This document shows positions 33,760 through 47,439 of a stretch of 64,000 bases of DNA, in pieces (position 1 is the first letter of the stretch; the number at the start of each line of letters is the position of its first letter). A model generated the notes under the pieces. It was not told the origin of the DNA and searched no databases. It saw nothing but the letters and a program-made list of their open reading frames with translations. The position numbers were made by a program, and so were the translations under genes. The stretch comes from Zhengitettix transpicula (taxonomy: Eukaryota; Arthropoda; Insecta; Orthoptera; Tetrigidae): positions 140,759,600 to 140,823,599 of the forward strand of contig CM073590.1 in the NCBI GenBank assembly GCA_037074705.1. The letters are read 5' to 3'.

Positions 33760-36700
33760 CTTAAATAGTCAGAATATATATCATTAATAAATAATTTATG
33801 CTCAATTTACAATTAAGTCTGTCAGCTTCGTCAATATCCTATTTGGTAGAGTATAAGTAACTCGTTCAGTAACCTGAACAATGTCTTCGTCCTTGAAACT
33901 AGTTAGGACTTTAGGGATATGAGAGAAAATAACAAATAATTCCAGCACAAATACGTTTAATGCCCAGTGGAGATAATTTCAACGATTACCATTATTAATT
34001 GTTCTTTTTTATGTTTTTGGGATGATATATCGGGTCTCTAATTAGTAGTTGGTATAGGAACTTCAACCAGCAAAACTCCTCTGCATCTGTAGCTCACCAG
34101 AAACCTTGATACATAAGGATAAATACCGACCATGCAGAGGTTATAATGGTTCCGCAAGGTCAACACGTGACCTCTTATTCAATTGTAAAATCCAGTTCCG
34201 TAACGAATAAAGACAGTGAGGCGACAAATTGATGTTGAAGATTGAGGTGTGACAGAAATCTCTTGGAGAGCCCGAGGTAACTATTTCACAATCACTGAAG
34301 TGTAGGAATCGAAATTGGAACAATAACAGTAGAACGGTAGAGTAAGGCATTAATAATAAATTAATCAACCGACTTAAGAATATTTTACATTTCTGGACGT
34401 TACTATTAATTAGCTATGTGCAAATATGTACATTTTAACGGTTACAAATTGCCTTTCTTTGGAATATTTTACAAGCTATATTAAATCATAAATGATTAAT
34501 ACTATGAAATGAGTTACCGATAGAATTTAATTTTATGAGAGAAACCCTAAACTAATTTCATCAATAACTCTATAAATTTCTCAACAAGGTCTGCAAGAGT
34601 TTGAATGAAAATTAAGGGAAATGTGCCTCATACGGTAGGTAGCCCTTTGTCCGCCGTTAACAAAAAATTACGACCAGTTTTTCACAACGAATGAAAACAA
34701 GATGAAAAAGTCACTTATATTAATAATATCAAATAATATTATCACTATTTAATAATAACATTGTTTATTATTTTATATAGAACTGAAAATGGTCTCTCTA
34801 ATTTCAATAAACTGTGAACAGTTCTACTAAACCCGGTAGTGTAAGAGGATGTTTTAAATTGACTATCAAACAGCGAACGTATTCTTTTTCCAAAGTTGGA
34901 AAAATATTTCTATGTAAAAATAGAAACATTGAAGCATCCAATAAACCATAATAATACGTGAATGAATCCGACTTGATATGCCGGCTTTCTTTCGAGTTAT
35001 TTTTATTGAAATAAAAAGTTCCATATACACATCATTAATTGTGAAAGGGGTCAAAAAGCCAATGAAGTATAAAAATGTCTTCATGTTTTCAGCAAGTAAA
35101 ATGAAAAATTTTCTACACGATTTGAGGCATAATTGTGGTGAAATATTTATAATTTTGAAATATTATACATCACCAGTTATTATGATATAATGTATTTACT
35201 AATTACCTTATTATTCGATTTGTCTCCATAAAATCGTTTCTTACGAGCACTTTGATCTTTTTTGTACATTTGTACTCTAATCCTTCATATATAGCGCACA
35301 TCCGGTTTAATTTAATTCAATTAAAGTCTATGGAGGTAGGAGAAATAATATTATTATGTAAACAGTGATTAGATCAATGATCTCCGGATGGATGGTAATG
35401 AAGGAACTCAGACTGGCTCTTAACGTTGTTAGAAAGACAATTACGCAATTGTGTAAACGGCTTTAAAGTGGGAACATTTAATAAAGGTATCAGGTTTCCT
35501 GCTATGAACGAAATCAAGGATGCAAACTTCTATATCAGGGGATCGTCGTTTGTCTGCCTCTGATTATTCGTAAATAAATATCACCTAGCGTTTTGTAACA
35601 ATTATGTATATTATACGTTATTGCATAACCGTTTTCGTATAAATGCAATTTCAATCCTATTTTAAGGCACAGATAAGTTTATGAAGTCTGTCTTTTTTGT
35701 CTTAAATTTTTTTCACGAAAGCCGTCGTTGTAGATACATAAACTGTTCCATTTGTTGAGTCTGGCGGATCTGAAGGCACTCTTTAGCATACAATAAGCTT
35801 TCACACATACGAATTTCTAATTGTATGAATGAGGCTTATCAATTTAGAATCCATGAATAATACACTGTTTAATAATTTTAATGTAATGGTTTTTATATGA
35901 TGGTTATAATTATTACATAATCACATAACATGAGCAGACATTTTTATAATTCAAAAAAAAAATTCATAATAAATTGTTTAATTTTATAATTAACTGCCGA
36001 ACGTTTCTGAACCTTTTTAAGTACATCAATGTAATTTATGTTGAATAAATACGAAATTAGTTGCTGATAGTTATAGATGAATGACAATGGATCTATGAAA
36101 ATCAATCAATTTTCCTGAAAACAAATGAAATGAGATAACCTCATATAAGTTTTTCTCCAACGGAACTTAAAACTCATTTATATGTGGATTTAATCAGAAA
36201 TGTTTTCAATCTTAAATTAATTATGAACAATATAATTTTTCAAATAAAAATTACAAATCATAAATTTATACAAACAAAATTAGAAAGCAAGTTATATCAT
36301 AATCTGAAAATGTCAACAATATTCCAATCAAATATATGGATTTATTACGGTTTCTAAATAGTTACTTCATTATGATTTATAGTTTTGAAATTGTTTTTGA
36401 GTAATTTAATCTAGTTTCAAGAGAATATATATATATATATATATAAACTTTTTGATATTAAATATAAAATTTAAAAAATTATTATTATGATTTGTGAAAT
36501 TATAAAAATATTTTGTTTATGGTCGTTAATGATATCTATTATTAAATAACACGTTAAAATGAAATATCAGAATAAAATAGTTAGAATAATGTATTTATAT
36601 AATTAAATTCGTTCTGTAATTTAAAAATCGAAAGGATTTACCTTCATACCTATTTACTATCAGTAATATCTCGACCCTTTATCCATTAGAATTTAATATA

Positions 36701-38450
36701 CGTGATGTAAATATTGTTTCAAAATATTGTTCATATGAGAATATTACTGGTTATGTAATATTTTATTTATTTTATCTATTGAATATGTAAAATGATATTC
36801 ATACTTCTCTGATAAATCTCCAACTTCTTTTTCTCTGTCAATTATTTCAGAACATACTTATATTAATGGGATAATTAATATTAATAGTTACTTTTAATTC
36901 CCATAACCTAATATAATAAATCTATGTATTCTCAGGCAGTCAATTTTGTGAAATATTATTTAAATACTACTGCAAAAAATGATGCAACATTAAGGTAAAT
37001 AAAAGCACAAAATTGTAATCAGAATTGAACATTACTTTTTTTAATGTAAATTTTTTTAATAATCCGATAAAAATATCCCTGACAACGTGATGAATTGTAC
37101 CTACGAAAGAACTTAATTTTATTTCAGTAACTAACTTCTGATGAATCATAATCTATATTATTAACGGAGATAAATTATCCGAAAAAGCCCGAGTTTCAAT
37201 AAAGGTTGCAAAAGCCAGTGACATATCGCTAAAACATCAGATAAACAATACAGTAATGTATGTCTGGAATAAATACAGCTGGTGTGCACTGTGGCCACGT
37301 TTGTTGTACTGGTTCTTGAGTTAAAGATTTTGTACCGAGGACGTAGTTTTTACGAGCATCGCCATTTCGATGTCACCGCAGGGCTTCGCTATGGTGTTTC
37401 GTAAAAATAAATCTGACGTAAAGGTTTCACTACTACCGGGAAAGAACGTGAAAATGTAAAATATTTTTCTGTTTGCGCGTACGTGACACTCTTTCTAATG
37501 ACCGCCGAACTCAGTCGCGTTAGTACTCTGTTAAAGTGTCACCAACTCAATAAACTTGATAATCGTTACTTGGGCTCTTCCCCGCGCTTCACTTAGATCA
37601 TCAAATATCGACAATTTAGTTAGAAGGCTGGGATTTTGATTGTTTCTTCAATTGATTTGCAAAACTGATCTTACGGTCAATTTAGTGACGTAGAACGGTT
37701 ATTAATAGAAGACAAGATAATTACTATGGTTTCTTATTTGCATTGATTGAACTCACGCCAGCGATTGCGTACGTCGGGTGGTTCGCGTTGCGTACCGTTC
37801 TTTAATCTCTTGTGAGTTTTTACACCTGACGATATTAACAAGGTTTACTGAAAAGTTGTGTTGTATTGATTTTGTCACTAAATTTTAGCTACTTCAGTAT
37901 CTATTTGCTAATTTTCATCTAATGCAGACCTTTTTATACTTTCATCAAACATTTAGATTTAGTTTTACTATTATTTCAATTAGTCTTCCGTTGAGGTAAC
38001 AGGATAATTCATTACAATTTAATACTTGCTATGAGAAATATACAATTAAATAATTCTAAAATAGTACGCAAATAATTACTGAGCAACACAGATAAGACCG
38101 AAATATAATAGCATTATGCATACAACTCATATTATTAAAATTTTTCATTAAAAACTATGATACAAAACTGTAGTGAGCAAAATAATTACGGGTGCAAATA
38201 ATATTTACATATGCGAAAAAGTAGAACTACTCATTACTAATCATAGTACAGAATAAATGAAAACACTACATTAAGTAGTATAAACAGAAACGCCAGACAT
38301 CTTTTCGAAATTGAAAGACGAGAAATCTGACTTTCAGTCGTAATTCGAGTCAGTATATGAAACAAGCAAAGAAGTCGAGTCAGAAAATTTTAAATAACGG
38401 TTTATTTATGTAGAAACAAATACAACACTTTCGTTGAAAAAATCATTTTA
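33760..38450. other. AT-rich sequence, no gene recognised
   Basis: Includes a TA microsatellite at about 36425-36446 and a GC-richer patch at 37250-37800. No exon, RNA gene or known repeat could be supported. Frames at 34141, 34866, 34978 and 36967 have no motif. Confidence 0.4.
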
Positions 38451-38454
38451 ACTA

Positions 38455-38900
38455 TTAGTAAACGATCAAGTAACTTCTGTTCCCTCCTTTCAATACGATA
38501 TTCTTACACTGTTTCATAAAAGCATTATGACATCGAAACATATTATTGTGTGAATATACGTAATTTAAACAATTTTCACGATAGTTAAGATAACATATTC
38601 TATTAATTAATAACGTTAACTTGAGAATAAATAGTTTACTCGGTTTCCCAGCAAGCATATCTATGTGGTGAGTCCACTTTAGTTTGTCATGTATCCGAAG
38701 ACACAGGAAAGGCGCATCCGCTGAAATATTATCTACAGGACTGCGCCAACCACCAGCTGAGATTTGAACTAATTTAGTATTTTCCAGTTCGACTGATAAT
38801 TTAGTAAAACTTTACATAGTCGAGAGTGCTATCAAAGTTCCAAATGATATAACTTTTGTCAGTAGTGCCATCCGCATACAGAATCGACTCTAGAAGTTGT
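38455..38900 (-). pseudogene. LINE reverse transcriptase fragment
   Basis: On the minus strand YADG (about 38879-38868, a variant of the catalytic Y/F-A-D-D box) is followed about 190 nt on by LRIHDKLKWTHHIDMLAGK, typical of the region after the catalytic box in Jockey/CR1-type elements. The frame is broken between the two, and the YADG replaces the second catalytic Asp. Confidence 0.65.
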
Positions 38901-38904
38901 AACC

Positions 38905-40800
38905 TTGTAATTATAATTACTTAACGTTCCTTTATGATAGAATTATGTATTTCGCTCAAGTTTTAATTTCTAAAAAAATTTCACGTTGCTGTAACTATAT
39001 TTGATCCTATATCAAGAAATCCGGAGACCGAAGCTTTAACAGCTTCAATAGACAGGAATTTATTGATAGATATTTTTATTTGAAATATAATTAAAATAAC
39101 AAAATAAACATAAATATGCCAATAAAATTCCTCTCTGTATAAATGGACGAGGTTTGTTGATATCTTTGTATAAGACCCTACTTTCTAAACACAATATTTC
39201 CCCTCAATAAAAGATACTAGAAAACTGCAATTAACATCCTACAAAACAAATACAAAGCAGCTAATTGTATCTCGGCAGGGGTAAATAAAGTTATGAATAC
39301 TAAATTACTTGCTAATTTTTATAATCAAACAATTCTTACCAGAGAATTATCATTTCTTTAAAACAATTTAATTAATAAGGGATTTGCATATTGACATTAA
39401 CATTCATGTTCAACGTCTATGTTTGAATGTTTTAATAAATAATATATGTTTTCATTATCAAAATTTTGATGAATAAAACGTATATTTTAGTTTATTGTGT
39501 TAATCGATCAAAAATAGACTTCTTAAATATTTTTAGTTAATATTCCAAAACAGTTTTTAATTACAACAATGTATCTATTACGTTAAAAAAATTTGCGAAA
39601 ATACATTCCTTGTGTTAGATACCTTATAGTTCGAAGAGCCAATCAATGTCTACTAAATCTTCCGAGTCAAATGTGTTTTGCGGGTTGCATTCAAAAAGGA
39701 GTGCTCAATTTTTGTGACTACAACCGGTATAGTATAAAGAGTAAAAAGTAAATATCCAATAATTGGGCACTTTAGAAAATCTCTGTCAGATAAATGACTT
39801 TCTGATCTTGTGAAATTCTGTTTATTGATCAGGCATTTAACCTAGTGTCATAACATTCTAATATTTGAGTAACACCGTGTCAAATAATTTAGAGAAATAA
39901 GTAAGTATTCAAGCTACTAAATAACCATAAATAATTTGAATGAATTTACTTATTGTGCTATTTGTTGATTTACTCTGAGGAAATCATGCTATGACGGAGC
40001 TAATATGTTATATTCCAGAACTGAAGTCCACATGGCAGATAAAACCTGAGTAAGAACATTATGATAAACGTAGACACTTACTCGTATGAGTAAGATGTTT
40101 TAAACATTTAACAGGAGGTTAATAATTATTAATAAATATATTTTCTGCAAGTCAAGTACTTTGTTATAAATAATTTGTACAAAAATTGCAGTTATATACT
40201 ATGTTTATCAGTTATATTTTTAATGGGTTGGTCTATAAAATTTCTTATGAAATTAATTTTTTCTTTACACAGCTTTTATATAGAATTAATATATTATTAT
40301 CAACTTTGCTAACAATATTTAAACGTATTGGAAGGACTAATGGTCATTCTTTTACAAAAACGTAAATGGTTTCATCATATGTAATATATTCTCCCAGCAA
40401 AACTCTTATGATTTCCTAGAATATTGCCTACACACAAAAATATCTATATATGCTTTAAAGTGGACTCAAGTCTTTCTAAGTTATGTGTGGAAATGCGGAA
40501 TGCGATTAAAGAAATTGCGTTCTTACTGCTGCCAAAAATAACAGGCTTAGCGGCGTGGAGCAATAAACAGCTTTGAGAATGCAGAGTTGAACGCCAAGAC
40601 GTCGGCCATTGGTCGCAAAGAAAACTCTCCGGAAAGAAAAAGTACTTATCACACAAGAAACGAGAATGCGTAGGCATGTAACTCTATTCTGCTTGCTAAC
40701 CAGCTGTCCTCAAAATGGGGAGTAATAATTCCAACGGGCTTATCGGTTGATTTTACATTAAAAATATTCATTAATATTTGTAATATATTTTCAGTTTTCC
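38905..40800. other. AT-rich sequence, no gene recognised
   Basis: Read on both strands; no support for a gene. The 77-codon minus frame at 40677-40444 covers a slightly GC-richer stretch without a recognisable motif. Confidence 0.4.
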
Positions 40801-40829
40801 CGACCTTAATTCAATAATTTGTGGTAGAC

Positions 40830-41000
40830 CTTTCCATCGATTGCGGTCGTGAGTTATATGTTGCCCTTAATAATGTCGCGAGTTCAAACCATAAATACCC
40901 CGTTACTTTTTCTGGCGAGCTAAACTGATGGTGCCATGTGACGTAAACCTCAGAAATTCGTGTGCGATGCCCAATGATATTTTTCTGGAACGGCACCGGA
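40830..41000 (+). repeat. Possible tRNA-derived SINE fragment
   Basis: GCGAGTTCAAACC (about 40878-40890) resembles a B box. It is followed by a tail with TTTTTCTGGCGAGC and GATGGTGCCATGTGACG of a kind common in insect SINEs. The A box is not clear. Confidence 0.35.
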
Positions 41001-41095
41001 AATCACACAGAAAGAGTGACGTGAAGAGATCTATTAAATAACGTGTGAAAGATAATTGTTAGAAAAGGGAATGGTAATTATCAAATTAAATTCCA

Positions 41096-41126
41096 TATAT
41101 TATATATATATATGTATATATACATA

Positions 41127-41161
<35 letters not shown>

Positions 41162-41165
41162 TATG
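41096..41165. repeat. TA/TATG microsatellite
   Basis: An AT run with regularly spaced single G or C bases (ATGTATATATACATATAT repeated). Confidence 0.85.
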
Positions 41166-41411
41166 TTACGTCGCTTATAAGTTATGCTTACACTAATTAA
41201 TTATCCATCGCAATACTATTTATAGTTCGTTCAAACCGTTAAATCTATGTGGATAACAAAGCCTTTAATACGATTTTTAGGTAACATAAAAAAAAAGTTG
41301 AGAATAGCAACCGTGGATGGGGTTAGATCCGAGTATTGTCGGTAATATAGTAGAAAGAATAGGAAAGTAGCATGGATTATTAAGTGAAAGTCTGAATTCT
41401 TTCATACACAT

Positions 41412-41640
41412 TTCTGGTGTTTCAACCCGGGCCAATGATTAATTCAACAACGTTTCGACGGAAACCTCCGCCAGCGTCGTCAGGTTCACGACCATGGCGG
41501 AGATTGCCGTCAAAACGGTTCAAATGTTTGATTCAACAACGGTTCCATGGAGACTATTGACCAGGCCTGAAACCAGAGAATTGTATTTTAAACAAATTCA
41601 CTGGGAAAGTATTCGCTCTCTGAATTTTCAATGTTTTTAA
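41412..41640 (+). repeat. Foldback-family unit with hairpin and short peptide motif
   Basis: CGACGG...CTCCGCCA (41459-41475) pairs with TGGCGGAG...CCGTC (41496-41514). On the minus strand CCTGACGACG...CGTCGAAACG is visible. Downstream on the plus strand the frame TRPETRELYFKQIHWESI matches peptides encoded next to the units at 44026 and 57430. Confidence 0.5.
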
Positions 41641-42429
41641 TCAAAAGTAATACATTATGTAACTGCCGTGACCTTCTTTCCCCGACAACATTCGTCATTA
41701 ATAGGAAAGTTTAAGACAGAGTAAGCCAGATTTTCGATAAATATATTTATATAATTGCTCTCTTACAATTCGTATTCCCCGTTACTTGCGTTAAGTATTT
41801 GATGATGAGTGTCCCACTAAATTTGGTCTTCTTCCAGTTAATGGTCAATAGATATTTCTTCCCACTGAGATATATTCTTAACGATTCACGTAATGTACTT
41901 TGTCTCGGTTTAAGCTTGAATGTTCTGCTATATCGCTACATTTCAAAATATTCAAGTCAATCCTTTTCGATAGTTCTAAATGTACAATTAAAAAGAAAAT
42001 ACTTTCGCTACGAAAAATACCTTTTGGTTTTTCCTAAGAAACAAATAAGCATAATAGTCTACAATTAAAGCATTAATATGATAAACTATTATCATGTTGC
42101 TGGCTCGATTCCCTGAATTAACTAATTTATGAGTTCCAAGATGATATGTCGTTCACATGTTTAATGAACGTAGACCCGCAGTGAATTGAATCAGTGTTAT
42201 TTTAGGATTATATGGAAATAAATATATTCTTTTAGTGTTAACAATTGATCAAATATAGTTTCGTAACTTAGCTTTTCGTAAATAGTCATAGGAGATTTAT
42301 TACTAATGTTACGGTATGTCTTTTTAATTCTAAATAATGCATATTTCCAGATTCTTCTCCCGTATAAACTCTAGTGGATTGCTGCCAAAACCGTCTTTAT
42401 TGGTCAAGTATTCCATGTGCTTTTCAATT

Positions 42430-42444
42430 TGACAGACTTATAAG

Positions 42445-42484
<40 letters not shown>
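42430..42484. repeat. TA microsatellite, left flank of an LTR-like unit
   Basis: An (AT)n run directly next to the TGTAATG terminus at 42485. The matching run at 43795-43830 lies on the other side. Confidence 0.85.
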
Positions 42485-42487
<3 letters not shown>

Positions 42488-43791
42488 AATGATCAACAAG
42501 TAGGCTTTGATTAATTTAAAGAACTTGCCCCACGTTGTGGTGACATTTAATGTGATAATCAATTAAATAGGGTTAATTAAATGAAAAAGATAATCAAATT
42601 TTTAACAAACAAAATAATTTATTATCAATTTGTGGCTTCCAAAAATTAAAAACAATTAGAATCAAAATTTAATATGTCTTCTCTCAGGGCCTTCACTGTG
42701 TTTGATAATTAAGAGAGAAAATGATTTAATGATCTGATTAACAATTCAGTTTAAAATTTACCTAAAACAATAAGTCGATAAATGAAAGAAAGCGAAATAA
42801 AAAGTGAACGAAACGAAAGATGAACGAAATCTGACTTTTCCCTTTTAGTTATCGTTCGCAAATAGTATTATCAAAGTTTTGTTATTCACATATTGTCCGA
42901 CTGGTACCAGAATTCTTTTGTAGCTTCAAAAGTACACTATAATGCCAATTTTATTACACTGATTCTAAATTTCCTCACAGATTCTACACATATGAAGTCG
43001 AAATGCAATTACTCGGCTCCCAGCAAACTCGGATGATCCTCTCCTAATTGATCAGCTATCGGATGTCGTTTTCCCTCAACGCGAAATTGTTCAAGTTCTT
43101 TATAATGAAGCAACCCTTGCTTCGCCGTTGGTTAGTTGTTAGTACATCTCTGTGTCCAACTATCTGCTTGCTTACAGGAACTCACGATTTGCAGATTTTA
43201 GTCTTTTACTGATTTATTTATCAATCTGGATTGAACTGCTAAGTAGCTCGGTGGAGATTTGTTTTTAATGTCTCTCCTCTCGTGGCTGATCGTAGACTTA
43301 GACTAACTTTTACAATGTCTCTCCTCTCGTGGCTGATTGTAGACGTCGACTTTTCTCTTTCGCTCCTCGCCGTAGACTGCTCTGCTCCACAATAATTTAC
43401 CAATGTTCTCCTGGAACAATTTCTCCACGAAGATTTTGGAAAGTTCTATTCTGACAAAAACTGCTATTACTTTCCAATATTTACGATGCAATACTTCCGT
43501 GAATGTTTTACTTTGTATTAATTCACAACTTTAACTGGTAATACATTAACGACGTCTAGTCTCTGCTCAAGTTTTATTATTTGTTCTGCTCCTCGCAATG
43601 TTTCTCTTCTCCGCCGACTGCTATCGTAGTGCCTCCAGAGTTTTAGCGCGCATTTCCATTTCGGCTTTTCATCAAAGCAACAGAGCTCAGCGCTATTGTC
43701 GCTTTTGGCCGCTCAAATACCGCTAACATTCATTTATTCGCTAACAATTTAAATTATTTAAAAACAATTAATGGCTTAATTAATTGGCATT

Positions 43792-43794
<3 letters not shown>
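42485..43794 (-). mobile_element. LTR-like unit (copy 2)
   Basis: 1310 bp between ATAT flanks (42481-42484, 43795-43798). On the minus strand it starts TGTAATGCCAATTAATTAAG and ends GATCATTACA. It shares its start, a CGACAAT block, the GGGTTTGATAA/CTCAGGG-type block and the CACAACGTG region 65 bp before the end with copy 1 (14470-15448). It carries an internal 47-bp direct duplication at 43267-43345. No coding frame. Confidence 0.55.
43267..43345. repeat. Short tandem duplication inside LTR-like unit copy 2
   Basis: AATGTCTCTCCTCTCGTGGC...GTAGAC occurs twice, 47 bp apart, with two base differences in the copied part. Confidence 0.8.
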
Positions 43795-43850
<56 letters not shown>

Positions 43851-43852
43851 AA
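43795..43852. repeat. TA/TG microsatellite
   Basis: An (AT)n run followed by (GT)n. Confidence 0.9.
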
Positions 43853-44025
43853 CAATGAAATATGCAAATAAAGATGTTTTTTAAGTTTCAAGCATAAATT
43901 TTGTGAGATTTTTCTCTTGTCTGTGCGACAAGTGTAGGATGAATTATATTTTTTAATAAACTCGCTAAAACTATTATAATATGCAGGAGATTAAATATGG
44001 TCAGACATTCTAACATTGAAAAATA

Positions 44026-44206
44026 TTCAATATGTTGTTCTCGGAGTTCAACCGGGTTTTGCATAATTGTAGAACGCAACGTTTCGACGACTAAAAGCTC
44101 TGTCGTCATCTTCTAGGCGAAGATGACGACAGAGCGTTTAGTCGTCGAAACGTTGCGTTCTACAATTATGCAAAACCCGGTTGAACTCCGAGAACAATAT
44201 ATTGAA
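44026..44206. repeat. Near-perfect 180-bp palindrome (foldback element)
   Basis: Two arms of about 88 bp around a 5-nt centre (44114-44118). The left arm reads AATATGTTGTTCTCGGAGTT... and the right arm ...AACTCCGAGAACAATATATT, with very few mismatches. Inside each arm is GACGAC...GTCGTCGAAACGTTG. The right side continues as the frame NPVELREQYIEQLHRERL, which recurs near two other units. Confidence 0.85.
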
Positions 44207-44346
44207 CAACTGCACCGGGAAAGACTACAATCTATGAAAAATATTAAATTATTTTATGAATGACTCGTTTAATATATTGTAACACGTTATTAGTGCAGTG
44301 CAATAATTTGTCAACAATCATTTTTTATTTTTTTAGAGGAACATTT

Positions 44347-44754
44347 TTTTAGGGTAACTGTCTACATGAGGGTAATCCACAACTCCCCTTTAATAGCATA
44401 GCAAGGTATTTCAAAGGGGGATGAAAAAGGGTAGAGGAAGATAGCCAAGGGTTAACTGGGGTCACCGGGCTATATTTTAAGTATCCTACCCGCCATTCGC
44501 TTAAAAGTAATGCAGGAGAAACCCTAGAAAACCTCGCTTCAGGTAAGTCGGACATTGGGTACTTTTCCCACGACCTTCCGAGGGCGGGAGAGGGGTTTGC
44601 TGTTGGGACGCAGTATTCCCTTCTCCGTTCCTCGACCAGTTTAGGAGGCAGCTGACCGACTGTTCCAATGGGGACAGCGAACAACTCTTATCGTATGCCC
44701 AAGGTCTGTGACCCCGTAACATAAACCTCTCAAAACAGGCCGAGGTGCCGCGGC
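44347..44754 (-). mobile_element. Family A retroposon copy A9, 5'-truncated
   Basis: Minus-strand copy from the T-run and GGGTAACTGTCTACATGAGG to GAGGTGCCGCGGC. A frame of 111 codons (44684-44349) runs through almost the whole copy. Confidence 0.75.
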
Positions 44755-44759
44755 AGAAA

Positions 44760-47435
44760 GAGGGGACAGACCATTATCGAGATTTATACAAGAGACTTAT
44801 TTACTCAATGGCGACAATTGAGATTTTGAGGCTTCAGAAACTGTGGGCATTTAGTGAAAGTAAAATAACAGCAACTTGTATGTAAACACACAAAAAATCT
44901 GTTGTTTGAATGGATTAATGAAGAATTTATGCTGTTTTACATAATTATCTCTAGATTGAATCCAGTCACACAATTACACCATTTAATGTAATTAGCTTGG
45001 GAGAAAATATTGTAATCATAAACAAAATTATTATTCCAAGGATAATATTTGACCACAAAGACGGGGTATCTAGTAACAGTTTCAGTATTAAAATAATATA
45101 TATAATTTCATTTTTCGTGGCTATAGTATTAAAAAGTTAAATAACACGTTAACACGATTAAAAGTACACTACATTTTGAAGTTTCTCAATTAAAATGTTT
45201 CTTGTACATTTTTTGACATATGTGTCATACGAGAAAAATGTTCAATTTAACTACGAAAACAATGCAGTCTATAAAAAATAGCTATTTATGAATATCTAAC
45301 AGGATCACCAGGGATTCGACCCACGATGCGTCTAGTCGTCATACTAGCAGGGTACTGGTCAAAATTAGTGGTAGATTATTGTATTTACTTCCTTAATTTC
45401 CAATTTAACTTCCAGGTTAGCATATTGAAAAATAAAATTTATGTATTTTGCCAGGTCAATTATAACTTTATAGTTCAATTTACTGACTTTGTAATTAAAA
45501 CTGATTTTTTGTTAGTATCTAAGCATCTTCAACACACGTAAACAGAAAACAACTCGAAGTACAATACAGTAAGTACTCCATTCGTGAAAATATAGTTTTT
45601 TTGTGGGTGTTACAGGCAAATACTTCCTACCGAAACATTAATATTTACATCAAAGTATTTAAATATACGCATTTACATACTCATAAAGTGTTTAATAATT
45701 TACATGCTGACAAATAATGTTTTATAATTTGAAATCATTTATGATGTGATTTACTTAAAATATTATTAATAAAAACTCTTAACGGTTTACATTTATATAT
45801 AGAAGTCTTTTGAATTTTCTAACTACAACTAGTAAAATAATTACTTATATTGTCTGTTAATGTACCATCAGGCTTGAGTTTTTAATAAAAAATATATTCT
45901 CTTCAATACTATTCACATGTATAACATTATGATATAATAATTAAATCTACGACTCCATCTTAAATCCACACAGCTACAATGATTTTGGCCAGTTGAAAGT
46001 TCAATTGACACTGAATTTAAAATAAACATTTGGTAGTATTTATCTCTTAAATTCACATGCAAAAGATGCAAATGAATATATTTTTTAAAATTATGCGGAA
46101 AATACTTTGCTCGTTAGAGATATTTGATTGTTACATCTAGTCGATCATCTCAAAGGAGGATATGTATTGCGTGTTGCATTTAGAAGGAGCGCTTACTCTT
46201 TTCTTTCTGACGAACAGTGTACATTTCCGCTATTTGTTTCAATATAATTTAACAGATATTTACATCAGGATGTTGTAAAACACACATTTTAGATTTTTAT
46301 TCGATCATCTAAGAAATAATGATTATAACGAAATTAAAATTGAAATTATAGAATATAAAACGTCTTTGTAAAAAGTTTACTAATTAGATAAAGAATTAGC
46401 CAAATAACAGACAAAATTTAGAGATAAAATAAATATAATTACTAATAAAATTAATATCAAAGTGGATGCAACGTGTCTAATAGCGAAATACAACGCTGTA
46501 CGAGCGAAATATTAAATTATAATCCAATATTACGGACAATTATAGATATTAATTATCACATTACAGAACCACCTCACTTTAATTTGCTTCATTTTGGATA
46601 CAAATTGAACGGTTTAGAGGTTATTTGTGTGAAAATTGCATCATCTATCTTGTTTTAATGATGAGCCAATTCCTGAAATGAAATTGCAATCAGTTTTATT
46701 ATTCATATTTTTTTGCATCGTTTCATTTACTCGTGATTTTCAAATAGTAAGTAGGTATATTTACAGTTCATGCTTCTGCATACTCCAATGCAGGTTAATT
46801 TTACTGAAATATATAACTCCTCAGTTTGATTGTAGTTCTTTAATCTCTCATAAGGGGGTATATCTTGTTAGTGTCATTAAAAAAACATAGATATCTACAT
46901 ACATTTGTAATTCCAACTAAGAAACGGATGTCCCAACTCAATTATAGTGCGCTATATAATTTTAAACTAACTTCGAAAGTGAGAAAATAATTCAAGTTAT
47001 CTTGCTACTCACCTTCATTATTTACAATCGATTTTTTAAAGAACTTTTAACTAAATGAAACGTTCATATTTTATAATATAGAAAATAAATTTTACAAAAG
47101 TATATAAATAAGATATATAATAGTTATCTAAAAAGAATATATGTGTGTATGTTCAGCATATTCAAAGAGAACACTTACGGAAATTATTGTATATATATTT
47201 TTATAATATACAATTGGGCAAATAGACCGGTGGCAGATACATGATTATATTTTTTATTACACATATTTCATACAATTTAACTGACAGTAACATTAAAAAT
47301 TTATTGCCTTTTTCTGAAAAGAAAACATGACATGAATTATATCAACGGTTTAACACTTCACTTTGTATTGAATATTTAATATTAATTTTATTTTTGAGTA
47401 AAAACCCTTTACTTACGTCGTTTTTAAAATTGAAC
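44760..47435. other. AT-rich sequence, no gene recognised
   Basis: Only the tRNA-like fragment at 45300-45360 stands out. Other frames are AT-driven. Confidence 0.4.
45300..45360 (-). repeat. Possible tRNA-derived SINE fragment
   Basis: The minus strand reads GTGGGTCGAATCCCTGGTGATCC, a B-box-like sequence in tRNA context, preceded by CTAGTATGACGACTAGACGC. It is not a complete tRNA. Confidence 0.4.
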
Positions 47436-47439
47436 CTAA

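Noticed and set aside
37330..37420. Short inverted repeat (TTTTACGA...TCGTAAAA)
   Set aside because: Stem only 8 bp with poor matching inside; within chance expectation for AT-rich DNA.
40444..40677. 77-codon minus frame in a GC-richer stretch
   Set aside because: No recognisable motif, no matching splice context, and the opposite strand looks equally plausible.
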